Counted from the stretch's first letter, positions 33,948-43,572 are shown. The stretch is DNA of 47,564 bases from Acidobacteriota bacterium (GCA_003225495.1 QIAJ01000018.1:1-47564), one strand, 5' to 3'. Translations and numbers: made by a program. The notes: generated from the letters alone by a model not told the origin.

Positions 33948-35237
33948 CTATGCCATCTCCTTCATCTTTCTAAATTCATCGAAAGCATCCAAGAAGCGGT
34001 CAATGTCCGCTTTCGACAAGTAATAGGGCGTTGAAAGCCGCAGCTTGTGCGGGTCCGCGCCCCGGATGCGGATCTTCTTTTCCTTCCACAACCACTTTTC
34101 CAGTTCCATCCGCGGGAGTGGAGGAACGTTCACAGTGGCAATCCCGCAACGCATAGTCGCGTCCGGCGAGGTCCAGGAGACGGCGCCACGCTTCAGCATT
34201 GCAGCCAGTAGATAGTCGCAGAGCTGGCGATGGCGCTTTTCGATACGATCTATGCCGATGTCATTAGCTAGCTGAATGGCAGCGCGCAATCCCGACAGCG
34301 CAGGAACGTTTGAACTGCCGATACGCTGAAAGCGCTCTGCTCGAATCTTTACGTCGTCCCAGCCTTCGGTGGCAATGGTGTTCCATACCCGGTCAATCAC
34401 TTCGTTTCGAACATAGAGGAATCCGGAACCCTTTGGCGCCTGCAACCACTTGTGTGGGCTGGATGAATAGAAATCACTGCCTAGGTCGTGCACGTTGAAG
34501 CGCATCATGCCGGGCGTGTGTGCTCCGTCGGCAGCTGACAGAATTCCTTTGCTCCGCGCCAGCGCGCTCAATTCCTTGACGGGCAGCACGACTCCCGAGA
34601 ACGTGCTGATGTGGCTGAAGAACATGACCCGCGTGCGCGGGGTGATGGCGTCCCGGAAGAGATTCAAAACCTGCGCGGGATTTTCCACCGGTCTCGGGAG
34701 GGTCACCTTTTTGACCACGATGCCGTACCGTTTGGCGCGAAGCTGCCACGGCATTTCTCCGCCGGGATGCTCCTGATCGGTCATGAGCACTTCGTCGCCG
34801 GGCTTCATATCTACGCCATTCGCGATGTAGCTGTTGGCTTCTGTGGCATTGCGGAGCAGAGCGATCTCGTCGCGATCACATCCCACAAAAGCTGCCAACG
34901 GGTCACGAAACTGGTTCCAGGACGCGTATCCCCAGATCGGGTAATCTTCCGGATCAGTCTCGTTCAGTTTTTCGGAGGCCTCATAGGCTTCGAAGATGGC
35001 GCGGAGGACAGGTGCAGGACTCGACCCCACCGTGCCGTTATTCAGATACACTTCGTCGGCGGGAATCAGGAACTGTTTGCGCAACTCCCGCCAATAGGCA
35101 TCCTCGCTGGAGTCGTAAAGAGAGCGTTCGGGAAGGTTGGCAGGCAGGGAACTGATCTGAGCCCACAGTCTCGATTGAAGGCTGATCCCGGCGCCAAGGG
35201 CTAGTGAAGATGAAAGAAAGCCACGACGGTTGATCAT
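33948..35237 (-). CDS. Tat-exported class V aminotransferase (cysteine desulfurase-like fold)
   Basis: A 429-residue PLP enzyme. Twin-arginine signal INRRGFLSSSLALGAG (residues 2-17), then the fold-type I region with YLNNGTVGSSPAPV, LRNATEANSYIANG, DQEHPGG, FFSHISTFSGVVLP, ADGAHTPGMM and the PLP Lys in SSPHKWLQAP. Export of a PLP enzyme in folded form fits the Tat route. The reaction is unknown; isopenicillin N epimerase-like or cysteine desulfurase-like enzymes share this fold. ATG 35237 is chosen at the Tat signal. GGAGG lies 13 bases upstream, rather far. Confidence 0.87.
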   Translation of the reverse strand: MINRRGFLSSSLALGAGISLQSRLWAQISSLPANLPERSLYDSSEDAYWRELRKQFLIPADEVYLNNGTVGSSPAPVLRAIFEAYEASEKLNETDPEDYPIWGYASWNQFRDPLAAFVGCDRDEIALLRNATEANSYIANGVDMKPGDEVLMTDQEHPGGEMPWQLRAKRYGIVVKKVTLPRPVENPAQVLNLFRDAITPRTRVMFFSHISTFSGVVLPVKELSALARSKGILSAADGAHTPGMMRFNVHDLGSDFYSSSPHKWLQAPKGSGFLYVRNEVIDRVWNTIATEGWDDVKIRAERFQRIGSSNVPALSGLRAAIQLANDIGIDRIEKRHRQLCDYLLAAMLKRGAVSWTSPDATMRCGIATVNVPPLPRMELEKWLWKEKKIRIRGADPHKLRLSTPYYLSKADIDRFLDAFDEFRKMKEMA

Positions 35238-35373
35238 GAATGTTTCGTTTCCTCCGGAACGCGCATAGTACACCTTCCGACAATTCCATCTTGCAGATTC
35301 CCAAGTAACTTTCGAGCCCCTGAGCGCGTCCAATTAGGAGGGTAAATCCGTCAAATCGGCTTGCAATGAGGGG

Positions 35374-35379
35374 TATAAT
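35374..35379 (+). promoter_or_regulatory. -10 box of the M48 protease gene
   Basis: Perfect TATAAT 38 bases before ATG 35417, giving a leader of about 30 bases that includes the GGAGGGG site. The -35 region is weak. Confidence 0.45.
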
Positions 35380-35416
35380 CGTTTCAAGCGCCAGGTTTCG
35401 ATGGGGAGGGGTTCAC

Positions 35417-36592
35417 ATGCAGTTCCGTAAATTACTGATTCCAATTCTTTTGATGGCCCTCATCGTGCCGGCTTCACTGGCGCAGGACCAATCCCAAAGT
35501 CAGCCTGCTGGCACTCCGCCAACCGTCACGAAGCCGGATTCCTCGAAGCCGGAGTCCAAGCCGGATTCTGTTAAACCCGACGATACCAAGGCCGCCCCCT
35601 CTGATACGACAGCGGTGCAAGGCGACCCTCCAGTTCAGGAGCCGGATGACAGCAAGGTCAAGCATGACGGCAGCAAGAATGACGTCGACGCCATCGGTAA
35701 TCGCAAGGTTGGCGGCCGGGGCATGGGCAACTGGTATTCGCTCGAAACCGAGATTCGCATGGGCAAGGAATACTCCCAGCAGGTCGAGGCGAGCGTGAAG
35801 ATGGTGAATGACCCAGTGGTGACCGAATACGTCAATCGTATCGGACAAAACCTGGTGCGGAATTCTGACGCTCAGGTCCCGTTCACGATCAAGGTCATCG
35901 ATTCCGATGAAGTTAATGCATTCGCGCTGCCTGGCGGATTCTTCTACGTGAATTCGGGTCTGCTTCTGGCGGCCGATGAAGAAGCGGAACTCGCGGGCGT
36001 GATGGCGCACGAAATTGCGCACGTCGCGGCTCGGCATGCAACACGGCAGATCACACGCGCACAGTGGGCAAATATCGGTACAATTCCGCTGATCTTCGTA
36101 GGTGGCGGTATTGGGTACGCGGTCCGTTCGGTGGCTGGTTTGGCGCTTCCAATGACCTTCCTCAGCTTCTCCCGCGGATTTGAAGCGGAGGCCGACTACC
36201 TGGGCCTGCAATACATGTACAAGAGCGGATATGACCCGCAAGCCTTTATCAGCTTCTTCGAAAAGCTTCAGGCCAAGGAAAAGCGGAAACCCGGAACGCT
36301 GGCGCGCGCCTTCTCGACTCATCCGCAGACGCCCGATCGTATCGAGAAATCGCAGGAAGAGATCGGCAGGATTTTGCCTGCGCGTCCGCAATACGTGGTT
36401 TCCACGTCCGAGTTCGATGACGTGAAGTCGCGGCTGGCTACCATCGAAAACCGGCACAAGGTTTTGGATGACAAAGAAGGAAGTAAGCCAAGCCTGCGGC
36501 GCACGTCGTCCAGCGACAAGTCGGGTAAAGACGACAAGACTGACGATGATCGTCCAACCCTCAAGCGTCGTGATGACACGAAGCAGAATTAA
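35417..36592 (+). CDS. M48-family metalloprotease
   Basis: A 391-residue protein. Signal peptide (1-22, ends PASLAQ), a Pro/Lys/Asp-rich linker (25-85), then a BepA/LoiP-type Zn-protease domain: zinc site HEIAHVAARH (198-207) and the third ligand in EAEADYLG (about 256-263). TPR-like helices follow. The C-terminal 50 residues are charged and low complexity (SSSDKSGKDDKTDDD). Probably periplasmic, acting on misfolded outer-membrane proteins. ATG 35417 has a GGAGGGG site at about five bases. Confidence 0.92.
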   Translation: MQFRKLLIPILLMALIVPASLAQDQSQSQPAGTPPTVTKPDSSKPESKPDSVKPDDTKAAPSDTTAVQGDPPVQEPDDSKVKHDGSKNDVDAIGNRKVGGRGMGNWYSLETEIRMGKEYSQQVEASVKMVNDPVVTEYVNRIGQNLVRNSDAQVPFTIKVIDSDEVNAFALPGGFFYVNSGLLLAADEEAELAGVMAHEIAHVAARHATRQITRAQWANIGTIPLIFVGGGIGYAVRSVAGLALPMTFLSFSRGFEAEADYLGLQYMYKSGYDPQAFISFFEKLQAKEKRKPGTLARAFSTHPQTPDRIEKSQEEIGRILPARPQYVVSTSEFDDVKSRLATIENRHKVLDDKEGSKPSLRRTSSSDKSGKDDKTDDDRPTLKRRDDTKQN

Positions 36593-36608
36593 TCGCCAGA
36601 GTTAGGGC

Positions 36609-36648
36609 AAAACAAAACCGGCGGCTTCGGCCGCCGGTTTTGTTTTTT
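36609..36648. terminator. Bidirectional intrinsic terminator
   Basis: A 17-bp perfect stem (36609-36625 with 36630-36646) around a TTCG tetraloop, with T runs after it and A runs before it. It sits between the convergent M48 and ABC genes and would stop both. Confidence 0.9.
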
Positions 36649-36674
36649 GAAAGCACAGAAGATAATGACATCTT

Positions 36675-37445
36675 TCAGCTCACGGCCTTGCTCCGAAATT
36701 GCCGGAGGCCCGTGGCCAGGAGCAACAGATCAAAAACTGTAAGAGCAACCAAAACCGCCAACAAAGACAAATGAGGGAACTGCGGCACAAGAGTTGCGCG
36801 CAGTCCTTCGCTGGCATAGACCAGCGGATTGATCAGTACTATCTTTTGCAGGATTGGAAAGTTATTGAGCGCGCTCCACGGATAGTACGTGCACCCGAAG
36901 AAGATCATCGGGGTTAAGACCATACTGAACATTAAACCGATATGACTCTGATTGACGCTGCATCCCAAGGCAAGGCCACCGCAGGCCGCAAACAAAGCCA
37001 CCAGCACGGTGACGCAGGCGAATGTAAGCGGGGAATCCAGACTAAAAACTACACCGGGACGCAGGATCAGCCACGCCATTGGAATCACGACCAGACCAGC
37101 AAGCAACGCCTGTAGACTTCCCGCGAGGACCTTCTCGATCGCAACCCACCAAATCTCTATTGGCGCGAGCAGACGGTCTTCAATCTCGCGAGTGAACTGA
37201 AACTCCGCGATCAGTGGCATAGCGACTGCCCAGACTCCCGTGAAGACCATGCTGATCGCCATGATGCCCGGCAGCAGCAAGCTTTTATAGGCTTCCGGCA
37301 TGTATCCGCTGCGCACCATGACTCGCCCAAAGATGAAAACGAACATCAGCGGCTGCAGGAATGTTTGCAGGATCAGCACAAAGAAGTTGCGCCTCGCCAC
37401 GTGCGCGTCGCGGACCAACATTGCGAAAAAGCACTTCCAATTCAT
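36675..37445 (-). CDS. ABC-2 type transporter permease
   Basis: A 256-residue membrane protein with six hydrophobic helices (about 20-40, 50-75, 100-130, 135-155, 165-185 and 220-245). The motif SGYMPEAYKSLLLPGI and the loop REIEDRLLAPIEIWWVAIEK between TM2 and TM3 are typical of NodJ/DRR-type exporters. It overlaps the ATPase gene by four bases and follows it. Substrate unknown, may be a drug, polysaccharide or lipid. Confidence 0.9.
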   Translation of the reverse strand: MNWKCFFAMLVRDAHVARRNFFVLILQTFLQPLMFVFIFGRVMVRSGYMPEAYKSLLLPGIMAISMVFTGVWAVAMPLIAEFQFTREIEDRLLAPIEIWWVAIEKVLAGSLQALLAGLVVIPMAWLILRPGVVFSLDSPLTFACVTVLVALFAACGGLALGCSVNQSHIGLMFSMVLTPMIFFGCTYYPWSALNNFPILQKIVLINPLVYASEGLRATLVPQFPHLSLLAVLVALTVFDLLLLATGLRQFRSKAVS

Positions 37446-38458
37446 TCGCGCAGGCTCCTTCCGGTATGGTGAAGGAATAGATTTTCAAGGCTGGGTTCGG
37501 AAATATGCACGTCCTGCAGATCTACGTTTCCGGCTGAGGCCAGCGTCGCTATGTCGCGAATGAGCGAGCCGCCACGGTCGGCATACAGATCCGCGCCATT
37601 TTGATCGTTCGCACGCACCTCCCGGACACCATTCAGAGCCCGCAACTGCTCCAGTAGATCGGGGGATTGTCTGCCGAATCGCAAGCGGAGCAAGAACCCT
37701 CCGGGCACCGAACTCTTTAACTTCGCCGGCGTGCCCAAGGCAATCGCCCGTCCGTGATCAATGATTACGAGGCGATGGCACAACGCGTCCGCCTCTTCCA
37801 TATTGTGAGTGGTGAGGAGGATCGTTTTTCCACTCTCGTTGTACTCGCGAATGATCTCCCAAAGCAACAGCCTTGTCTGCGGGTCCAGGCCGGCGCTCGG
37901 CTCGTCGAGGAAGAGTACCTTCGGATCGTGCATCATGGCACGTGCAATGGAGAGACGCTGCATCATCCCGCCCGAGAATCCACGGACCATTTGATCGGCG
38001 CGATCGCTCAACTTGAATCGTTCCAGTAGTTCGCCTGCGCGCTTCGTGCGCTGCACGGAGTCCAATCCGAAATAAGCGCCGTGAAAAAGGAGAATCTCGC
38101 GCGCGGTTAGCGAGAAATCCAGATTCGGCCGCTGCGCCACTACTCCGATCAGACGTTTTACCGGGACTTGCTCTTTCCAGACTTCGTGCTGCCCGATCCA
38201 GGCTTGACCTCCGGTCGGGCGTACTCGCGTCGTGAGAATCCCAACCGTCGTGGATTTGCCGGCGCCGTTCGGGCCCAGCAACCCGAAAACTTCACCGGAC
38301 GAAATCTCCAGTGTCAGACCACTGAGAGCGACGATCTCGGTCTTGGGCTGCTTGCCACGCTTTCCAGCTGAAGCGGAGCCGCCAAACCCTCCGCCAGCCG
38401 CGAACGGTGGTGAGGATGTATACACCTTGCGCAAGTCTTGTGTGCGAATGCCAACCAT
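37442..38458 (-). CDS. ABC transporter ATP-binding protein with Gly-rich insertion
   Basis: A 338-residue exporter ATPase. Walker A LLGPNGAGKST (about 64-74), signature FSGGMMQRLSI, Walker B KVLFLDEPSAGLDP and switch His in LLTTHNMEE. A 25-residue glycine/serine/lysine-rich stretch (SPPFAAGGGFGGSASAG...) sits between strand 1 and Walker A, where most family members have only a few residues. The C-terminal region resembles DUF4162. ATG 38458 is used; a longer frame (to 38560) is not family-like. Operon with the permease. Confidence 0.92.
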   Translation of the reverse strand: MVGIRTQDLRKVYTSSPPFAAGGGFGGSASAGKRGKQPKTEIVALSGLTLEISSGEVFGLLGPNGAGKSTTVGILTTRVRPTGGQAWIGQHEVWKEQVPVKRLIGVVAQRPNLDFSLTAREILLFHGAYFGLDSVQRTKRAGELLERFKLSDRADQMVRGFSGGMMQRLSIARAMMHDPKVLFLDEPSAGLDPQTRLLLWEIIREYNESGKTILLTTHNMEEADALCHRLVIIDHGRAIALGTPAKLKSSVPGGFLLRLRFGRQSPDLLEQLRALNGVREVRANDQNGADLYADRGGSLIRDIATLASAGNVDLQDVHISEPSLENLFLHHTGRSLRE

Positions 38459-38627
38459 AGTTGAAAAGTCACACCACTCGATCCGGGAAATGGAACGAAT
38501 TCTCGAACCGAGTCCACGTGATTTCCTGAGATGTTTCCAGAAGGTGTCGGCTGATGTCAAACCCCGCAGCCGCTCGCAATTGAGCCGACAGCGGGGTTCC
38601 AGTTACAAGCAGGGCTGATAGCGACGG

Positions 38628-38972
38628 TCAGGATCCTGCGGCCACGGATTTCACGGTGATCGTGTCACCCTTAACTTCGCCCGTCACCTTCGCCGATGCG
38701 CCCGCGAATTCGTCGAGCTTGTCCAGCGCCGTTTTGTCGGCGGTTTCGAGGGTATAGACCTTGTCGCCGACCACCAGGGCGTATTTGGAGCCGCCCTTCA
38801 CGCAAGTGCGCGTGCAGGAGGCGTCATTGCCAGCCATCTGATGTTTCGCGCCACACATGGAGTCGCTGACCTTGCCGGTCATCGTCTGGTCAGCGGCCCA
38901 GAGTGGGCTGGTTGAGAGTGCTCCAAAAAGTAAGGTAGCAAGAATACCAACTGCGAGTTTCCTGACTTTCAT
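38628..38972 (-). CDS. Small secreted Cys-containing protein
   Basis: A 114-residue precursor. Signal peptide (1-26, cut after SPLWA), mature part with SMCGAKH, a C-x-x-x-C pair (CTRTC) and an OB-like C-terminus (SAKVTGEVKGDTITVKSVAA). Such short secreted proteins with MCGAKH are familiar from acidobacteria, but their function is unknown. ATG 38972 begins MKVRKLAV, a standard signal peptide; an ATG-like start further up (39002) adds nonsense. Confidence 0.75.
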   Translation of the reverse strand: MKVRKLAVGILATLLFGALSTSPLWAADQTMTGKVSDSMCGAKHQMAGNDASCTRTCVKGGSKYALVVGDKVYTLETADKTALDKLDEFAGASAKVTGEVKGDTITVKSVAAGS

Positions 38973-39060
38973 CGGATTACTTCTCCTGACTGGGGGTTCC
39001 ACGCTGTTCTGTGGGGTATCAAATTAGAGAGTCATATCGGCACTGTGCCGTTACACTTTT

Positions 39061-40377
39061 TTATCGGGCAATGAAACGTATCGTAACATCCACCGTTTTG
39101 TCTTTTTCATTCACGGCTTCATGCACTTTGATGTCCCAGGGAACGCTCGCGGGCACGAAACGGGAGGTTTCCTCTAGAAATTTGTTCGGATACTCGCTGT
39201 CGTAGGGCTGGCCTTCACTCAACTTCCACGAACCCTGAAGGTGGGCCTTAGCCTGCGTGTCAAGGCCAATGATTTCGAATTCACCCATTTTGAACTGTTC
39301 GCCCTCTACAACGTCCAGATCGTAACGAACCGTACTATGTTCATCATCCAGGACCGGCTTTGGGGTGATATGCGCGGTCATGTATCCCTTGGTGTGGTAC
39401 AGCTTCGCCACTTTCTCCAAATCGCCGCTGAGACGCACGGCGTCCGCGGGCTGACCGGTAGGAAGGTGAATTTGGCGCAGCAGATCGTCAGAAGGGTATA
39501 CCTTGTTCCCTTTCCATTCGACGCCCGAAGTGGAATAAATCTTGCCGGGCGTTAGCGGCAGGATCGCATCCACCTCCACTTCGCCTTCCGATTGCGTCAC
39601 AACACGAGCTTGCGAGTCCCCAAACGCGGCTTTCAGGTATCCCCGCTGTAGACAGATTGGCAGAAAGTTAATTTCTGCTACTTTGGCGAGGCTCGACCGC
39701 ACGTAAGTAGATCCAGCGAGCCTGCGGGCTGCCGCTTGCAATGGCGGCAGCTGGTCGGGAGTAGCCCCGTGAAATTCAACTTCTCGAATGTGAATTTCCA
39801 GCGCCTCTACCCGGTACGAAATGCCGATCAGCGATCCGCCCTCCTGGGGCGCTTCACGCAGATAATCGACTCGTGCCGGAATTCGTTTTTCGTCGAGAAT
39901 GGCCTGTAATGCCTCCTCGAGGTGGTCCGGCATCGTTCCACCTACTGGCACCAGCAACTTGAATAGCGGTACCCGCTTCTGGATCTCCGAGAGCAGTTGC
40001 GCGTCCGTAAACCACACGAAGTTCTCGAAGTGCGCGGGAACGAGCTTGCCCTCCTCGATGTCGGTAAGTTGAAAGTCAACTTTGGTGCCTAACGGAGAAA
40101 ATGAAAACGAATAGGAAACGTCAGTAAACAATCCTGTGTCACCCAGCCGCCGCGCTGCTTCCTGTAAATCCGCTTCGGCTACATTCTGGCCGAGAGCGAG
40201 CCCGCTCGCCGGAAGGATTTCTTTTTCCGTGTAGCGCTGCGTACCCGCTACTTTGAGCCCAACTAGTTTGTACCCGGCGATCGGGGAAGACTTGTTGCGG
40301 GGGGATTTCTGAGCAGGAGCAGGCGTGATCCAAAGTAGGCATGAGACCAGCAGAACAAAAGGAGTATTGATCTTCAT
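39061..40377 (-). CDS. Secreted POTRA-repeat protein without barrel
   Basis: A 438-residue protein with signal peptide (1-22) and beta-alpha-alpha-beta-beta modules of the BamA/TamA POTRA type: YKLVGLKVAGTQRYTEKEI (about 36-54), GKIYSTSGVEWKGNKVYPSDDLLR (about 265-290) and a final module around QFKMGEFEIIGLDTQA. There is no C-terminal beta-barrel. It probably binds outer-membrane proteins in the periplasm or partners a separate barrel. It overlaps the LysR gene by four bases (40374-40377), so they share a transcript. Confidence 0.82.
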   Translation of the reverse strand: MKINTPFVLLVSCLLWITPAPAQKSPRNKSSPIAGYKLVGLKVAGTQRYTEKEILPASGLALGQNVAEADLQEAARRLGDTGLFTDVSYSFSFSPLGTKVDFQLTDIEEGKLVPAHFENFVWFTDAQLLSEIQKRVPLFKLLVPVGGTMPDHLEEALQAILDEKRIPARVDYLREAPQEGGSLIGISYRVEALEIHIREVEFHGATPDQLPPLQAAARRLAGSTYVRSSLAKVAEINFLPICLQRGYLKAAFGDSQARVVTQSEGEVEVDAILPLTPGKIYSTSGVEWKGNKVYPSDDLLRQIHLPTGQPADAVRLSGDLEKVAKLYHTKGYMTAHITPKPVLDDEHSTVRYDLDVVEGEQFKMGEFEIIGLDTQAKAHLQGSWKLSEGQPYDSEYPNKFLEETSRFVPASVPWDIKVHEAVNEKDKTVDVTIRFIAR

Positions 40378-41288
40378 CGGGTACGTTTCGCCGGAACCGT
40401 GGTCGAAAAATTCTTCTGCTTCTCTGCAATGTCGATGAAGGTCTTAGCGGCCCGGCTCAATGATTTGTCTTTACGGAAGACGAGTGCCAGGTCCCGCCGG
40501 ATTTGAGCATCGGATAACGCGAGCGCAACTAGAGCATTGGCGAGAATGTCCTCCTGAATATTCGAGCGCGCAATGAAGCCGACGCCGACATCCGCCGCGA
40601 CAAAGCGCTTCAGCAGTTCGCTCGAGTCGAGCTCCATCGCGTAGCGCGGCTTCAAGTGGCGCTCGTAGAACAAGGCTTCGAGCGCATCCCGGGTGTGGCC
40701 TCCCTTTGGTACCACCAGGGGATAGGTCGCAACCTCAGCCACTGTCACATTCCTCTTCGATGCCAGCGGATGTTTTGGCGCCGTGATGACTACCAGTTCG
40801 TCCCGGTGAATCGGGACACACTGCAGGCGATTGTCGGTCACAGGCAGTGAGACGACACCAAAATCTACGGAATTGTCACTGACTGACTCCAGAATCTTGG
40901 CGTAGTCCGAGCGTTTGATATTGACCGCCACATCGGGATAATTACGCTTGAATTGAGCGAATACCTCGGGCAGGATGTGAAGGCAAGTGCCCTCGTTTGC
41001 GCCTACCACAATGGCACCGCGTGGCACATGTTCCGTCTCCGCGATGGCTGTGAATATCGTCTTGCGCTGTTCCAAGGTTTCTTCGGCGTACTTGAAGAAG
41101 AGCTTGCCGGCCACGGTCAAGGATACCCGGCCTCCGGATCGATCGAGGAGCCGCGCTCCGACTTCTTCCTCAAGCACGCGAATTTGCGATGAAATCGCCG
41201 GCTGCGTACGGAAGCGTTTCTCCGCCGCGCGCGAGAAACTGGACAGGCGCGCGACTTCCAGGAAAATTTCGAGCTGATCAAAGTCCAT
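40374..41288 (-). CDS. LysR-family transcriptional regulator
   Basis: A 304-residue regulator. N-terminal winged HTH (about 1-60: DQLEIFLEVARLSSFSRAAE, RTQPAISSQIRVLEEEVGARLLDRS), effector-binding domain (about 90-290: GAIVVGANEGTCLHILPEVF, VPKGGHTRDALEALF). Usually such proteins control a divergent gene, but here the next gene (the TPR protein) lies in the same direction 80 bases upstream, and the POTRA gene overlaps downstream. The ligand is unknown. Confidence 0.92.
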   Translation of the reverse strand: MDFDQLEIFLEVARLSSFSRAAEKRFRTQPAISSQIRVLEEEVGARLLDRSGGRVSLTVAGKLFFKYAEETLEQRKTIFTAIAETEHVPRGAIVVGANEGTCLHILPEVFAQFKRNYPDVAVNIKRSDYAKILESVSDNSVDFGVVSLPVTDNRLQCVPIHRDELVVITAPKHPLASKRNVTVAEVATYPLVVPKGGHTRDALEALFYERHLKPRYAMELDSSELLKRFVAADVGVGFIARSNIQEDILANALVALALSDAQIRRDLALVFRKDKSLSRAAKTFIDIAEKQKNFSTTVPAKRTR

Positions 41289-41310
41289 GGCGAGGAATCA
41301 AGCCTTCAAC

Positions 41311-41316
41311 ACTATA
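41311..41316 (-). promoter_or_regulatory. -10 box of the LysR gene
   Basis: TATAGT on the minus strand, 22 bases before ATG 41288. -35 not convincing. Confidence 0.3.
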
Positions 41317-41370
41317 TCCAGCATCGCGCCCAGGCGGAAGGGGGCTTGGCGCCTGTTGAGTTTGCCTGGG

Positions 41371-43539
41371 CTACTTGCCTTTCAATTGCAAGGCTTGTTC
41401 CAACAAGGATGCAGGGTCTCGGCGGATCGCAAGAGCTTGCTTGCCGAGGCTGGACTCTAATTCTGCGCGAAGCTGCGTCGGCGATGGGACGGGAGCGCTA
41501 TTGTCTTTTACCAGGAGTGTCTCTGATCTGACAACGCAAGCGTAGGCGAATCTCTTAGGATATCCAGCTGTATTCAGAAATACGCCGTAAGCCTGCCAGT
41601 CGATGGCCTCGGCGGCCAGATCGTTCGCCGCGCGGTCCAGCTTGAGCGCCTCTTGGTAACGAGAGAGCGCATCACCCGAATTCCCAGCCTTTGATTCGAG
41701 GATCGCCTGGTTCAACGAGGCCACGCTCTCGATTCTGGGTGCATTGTTTTGGGACGCGACCGTCCGGGCCAGATTGTAAAGTTTCAGCGCACGCTCGGGG
41801 TGATGGGTACGGAGATTGCACTCCGCCAATTTCATCAGCACGGGCAAAACAATATTGGGATCGGGCGTCACGCCGGTGGCTTTCACTTTCTCAAGAAACA
41901 TCATGTATTGCGGGATAGCCGCATCAAACTTCTGCTCGCCATCCAACTGCTCCGCGAGGTAAAGGTGAGCGTAGGTTTGCGATGGATCGACCGCGAGTGC
42001 CTTCTGCCAACTGGCAACTGCGTCGACCGATCGGCCGAAATAGGCCGCTAGAATTCCGTGATTTACGAGAAGGTCCGGATCATTGGGCCACTTGGCCAAG
42101 GCTGCGGTGGCCACGGCATCAGCTTCCTCAAAACGCTGGTAAGCGGTCAAGTATTTCAGAAAAGCCATCCGCGGAGCCGGATCCGACGCGTTGGTTGCAA
42201 TTGCCCGCTGATAGGCCGCATTGGCTGCTTCGGCATCGCCTGCCTCCCCCTGCCGTTTCGCGATCCGCATTTCCAGCGATGCATCGAAAGGGTTGAGGGC
42301 CGCTGCCTTCTGCATGGAACTAAGATCGTCGTTGTGAACCACTAGCGCATAGCGCGTCTGGTCTAAGCTCGCGAGCGCCAGTAGAGAGATGGCAGTCGCG
42401 ATTCGGAACGCGCGAGGGACGACTGCTGGACTGCGCATCCATGCCCAGAGCGGGCCCGTCGTCGTCGCCGCCGTTCCCGCCGCGGCTGCAATGCGTTGCT
42501 GAGTGTTCAGAAGAAGAGCCGCAATACGCCCATCGCGAAGCTTCCAGATAGCACCGTCCAAAATGAAATGATGGATGTTCACCAATGCTGTAAAGATCAG
42601 GAAACTCGCGGTGAAGTCATAGTGGAAAATATAGCTGGCAAGCCATGGCCCGGGCACAAATAATGCCACGCCTCCCACAATGAGAATCCCGAAGTACGCA
42701 AACGGTCGCCACAATCTGCCTTCCGTCGTTGCTTCCCGTCGAGCGTAGTAGCTCGTAATCCACAAGTACTGCGCCGAGTGCATGAGCGGCAGCACACCCG
42801 TGCTGTAGCGGCTTTGCGGCAAACTGATGCCCTTCAGCATCGCCAGCAAGCCCGGGACGAAGAACCACAGGATCTGCGTGGAGAAGAGCACCAGAGGCGG
42901 CGTCATCGCCTTCCAGCCGATCTGGCGCACAAGGCCGCGAAGTCCAAAACTGGCGAATGCCACAAAGGCGGTTGCCAGGACGAGCCTGACAATAAGGGCG
43001 GTCTTTTCAGGAATTCCGATTGAGAGAAAAAGACGGTCTGACGGCCCTGTGTGCAGATTCAAAAACAAAATTGCATACGACAAAATAAAGGCAGAATAGA
43101 TGGCCTGCCGGGTATTCTCTTCAATCTGAGCGCCCGCTCGGCGAGCGAACATCATGAACAGCCCGTAATTCTGTCCGGAGTAGTGCCACGGACTCATGGT
43201 CAGGTAAAGCGTGAATATCCACGGCAGAATCGAAAATTTGAAATGCGAGAGCGCAGCAGTAAGCAAAATGAGCCCAGTGATGTGGACTGTAAAAATCCGG
43301 TACTTCTGGAAATCCGACTCGTTGTGATACGCGCGATACAGCGTCGACATGTAATGCGGGTAATTTAAGAACAATGCGAGCCCATAGAACGCGATCGCCC
43401 ATGTTGGTGCATTGGAAACCGACGAATAGCCCAGCAGGATTAACGGTAGTGACCACGCACCGCACCCGACAATGAGGTCGAGCGCCGGATTGTGAATCCA
43501 GCGGACGGGATGGGGCTCTGAAATGGCACGAGTCATCAT
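41371..43539 (-). CDS. Integral membrane TPR protein
   Basis: A 722-residue protein. Residues 1-380 contain about ten hydrophobic helices (LIVGCGAWSLPLILLGY, LALFLNYPHYMSTLYRA, YSAFILSYAILFLNLH and others), followed by four to six tetratricopeptide repeats (about 410-680; LVNHGILAAYFGRSVDAVASWQKALAVDPS, NAAYQRAIATNASDPAPRM). The HYMSTLYRAYH and WHYSGQNYG His-rich motifs in the membrane part may bind a metal or heme, but this is inference. TPR part probably periplasmic or cytoplasmic; function not known. Confidence 0.85.
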   Translation of the reverse strand: MMTRAISEPHPVRWIHNPALDLIVGCGAWSLPLILLGYSSVSNAPTWAIAFYGLALFLNYPHYMSTLYRAYHNESDFQKYRIFTVHITGLILLTAALSHFKFSILPWIFTLYLTMSPWHYSGQNYGLFMMFARRAGAQIEENTRQAIYSAFILSYAILFLNLHTGPSDRLFLSIGIPEKTALIVRLVLATAFVAFASFGLRGLVRQIGWKAMTPPLVLFSTQILWFFVPGLLAMLKGISLPQSRYSTGVLPLMHSAQYLWITSYYARREATTEGRLWRPFAYFGILIVGGVALFVPGPWLASYIFHYDFTASFLIFTALVNIHHFILDGAIWKLRDGRIAALLLNTQQRIAAAAGTAATTTGPLWAWMRSPAVVPRAFRIATAISLLALASLDQTRYALVVHNDDLSSMQKAAALNPFDASLEMRIAKRQGEAGDAEAANAAYQRAIATNASDPAPRMAFLKYLTAYQRFEEADAVATAALAKWPNDPDLLVNHGILAAYFGRSVDAVASWQKALAVDPSQTYAHLYLAEQLDGEQKFDAAIPQYMMFLEKVKATGVTPDPNIVLPVLMKLAECNLRTHHPERALKLYNLARTVASQNNAPRIESVASLNQAILESKAGNSGDALSRYQEALKLDRAANDLAAEAIDWQAYGVFLNTAGYPKRFAYACVVRSETLLVKDNSAPVPSPTQLRAELESSLGKQALAIRRDPASLLEQALQLKGK

Positions 43540-43566
43540 GCTCTCAGTAAAGGCGGAATAAACAGG

Positions 43567-43572
43567 ATTATA
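43567..43572 (-). promoter_or_regulatory. -10 box of the membrane TPR gene
   Basis: Perfect TATAAT on the minus strand, 27 bases before ATG 43539. The leader includes GAGAG, a weak Shine-Dalgarno. Confidence 0.4.
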
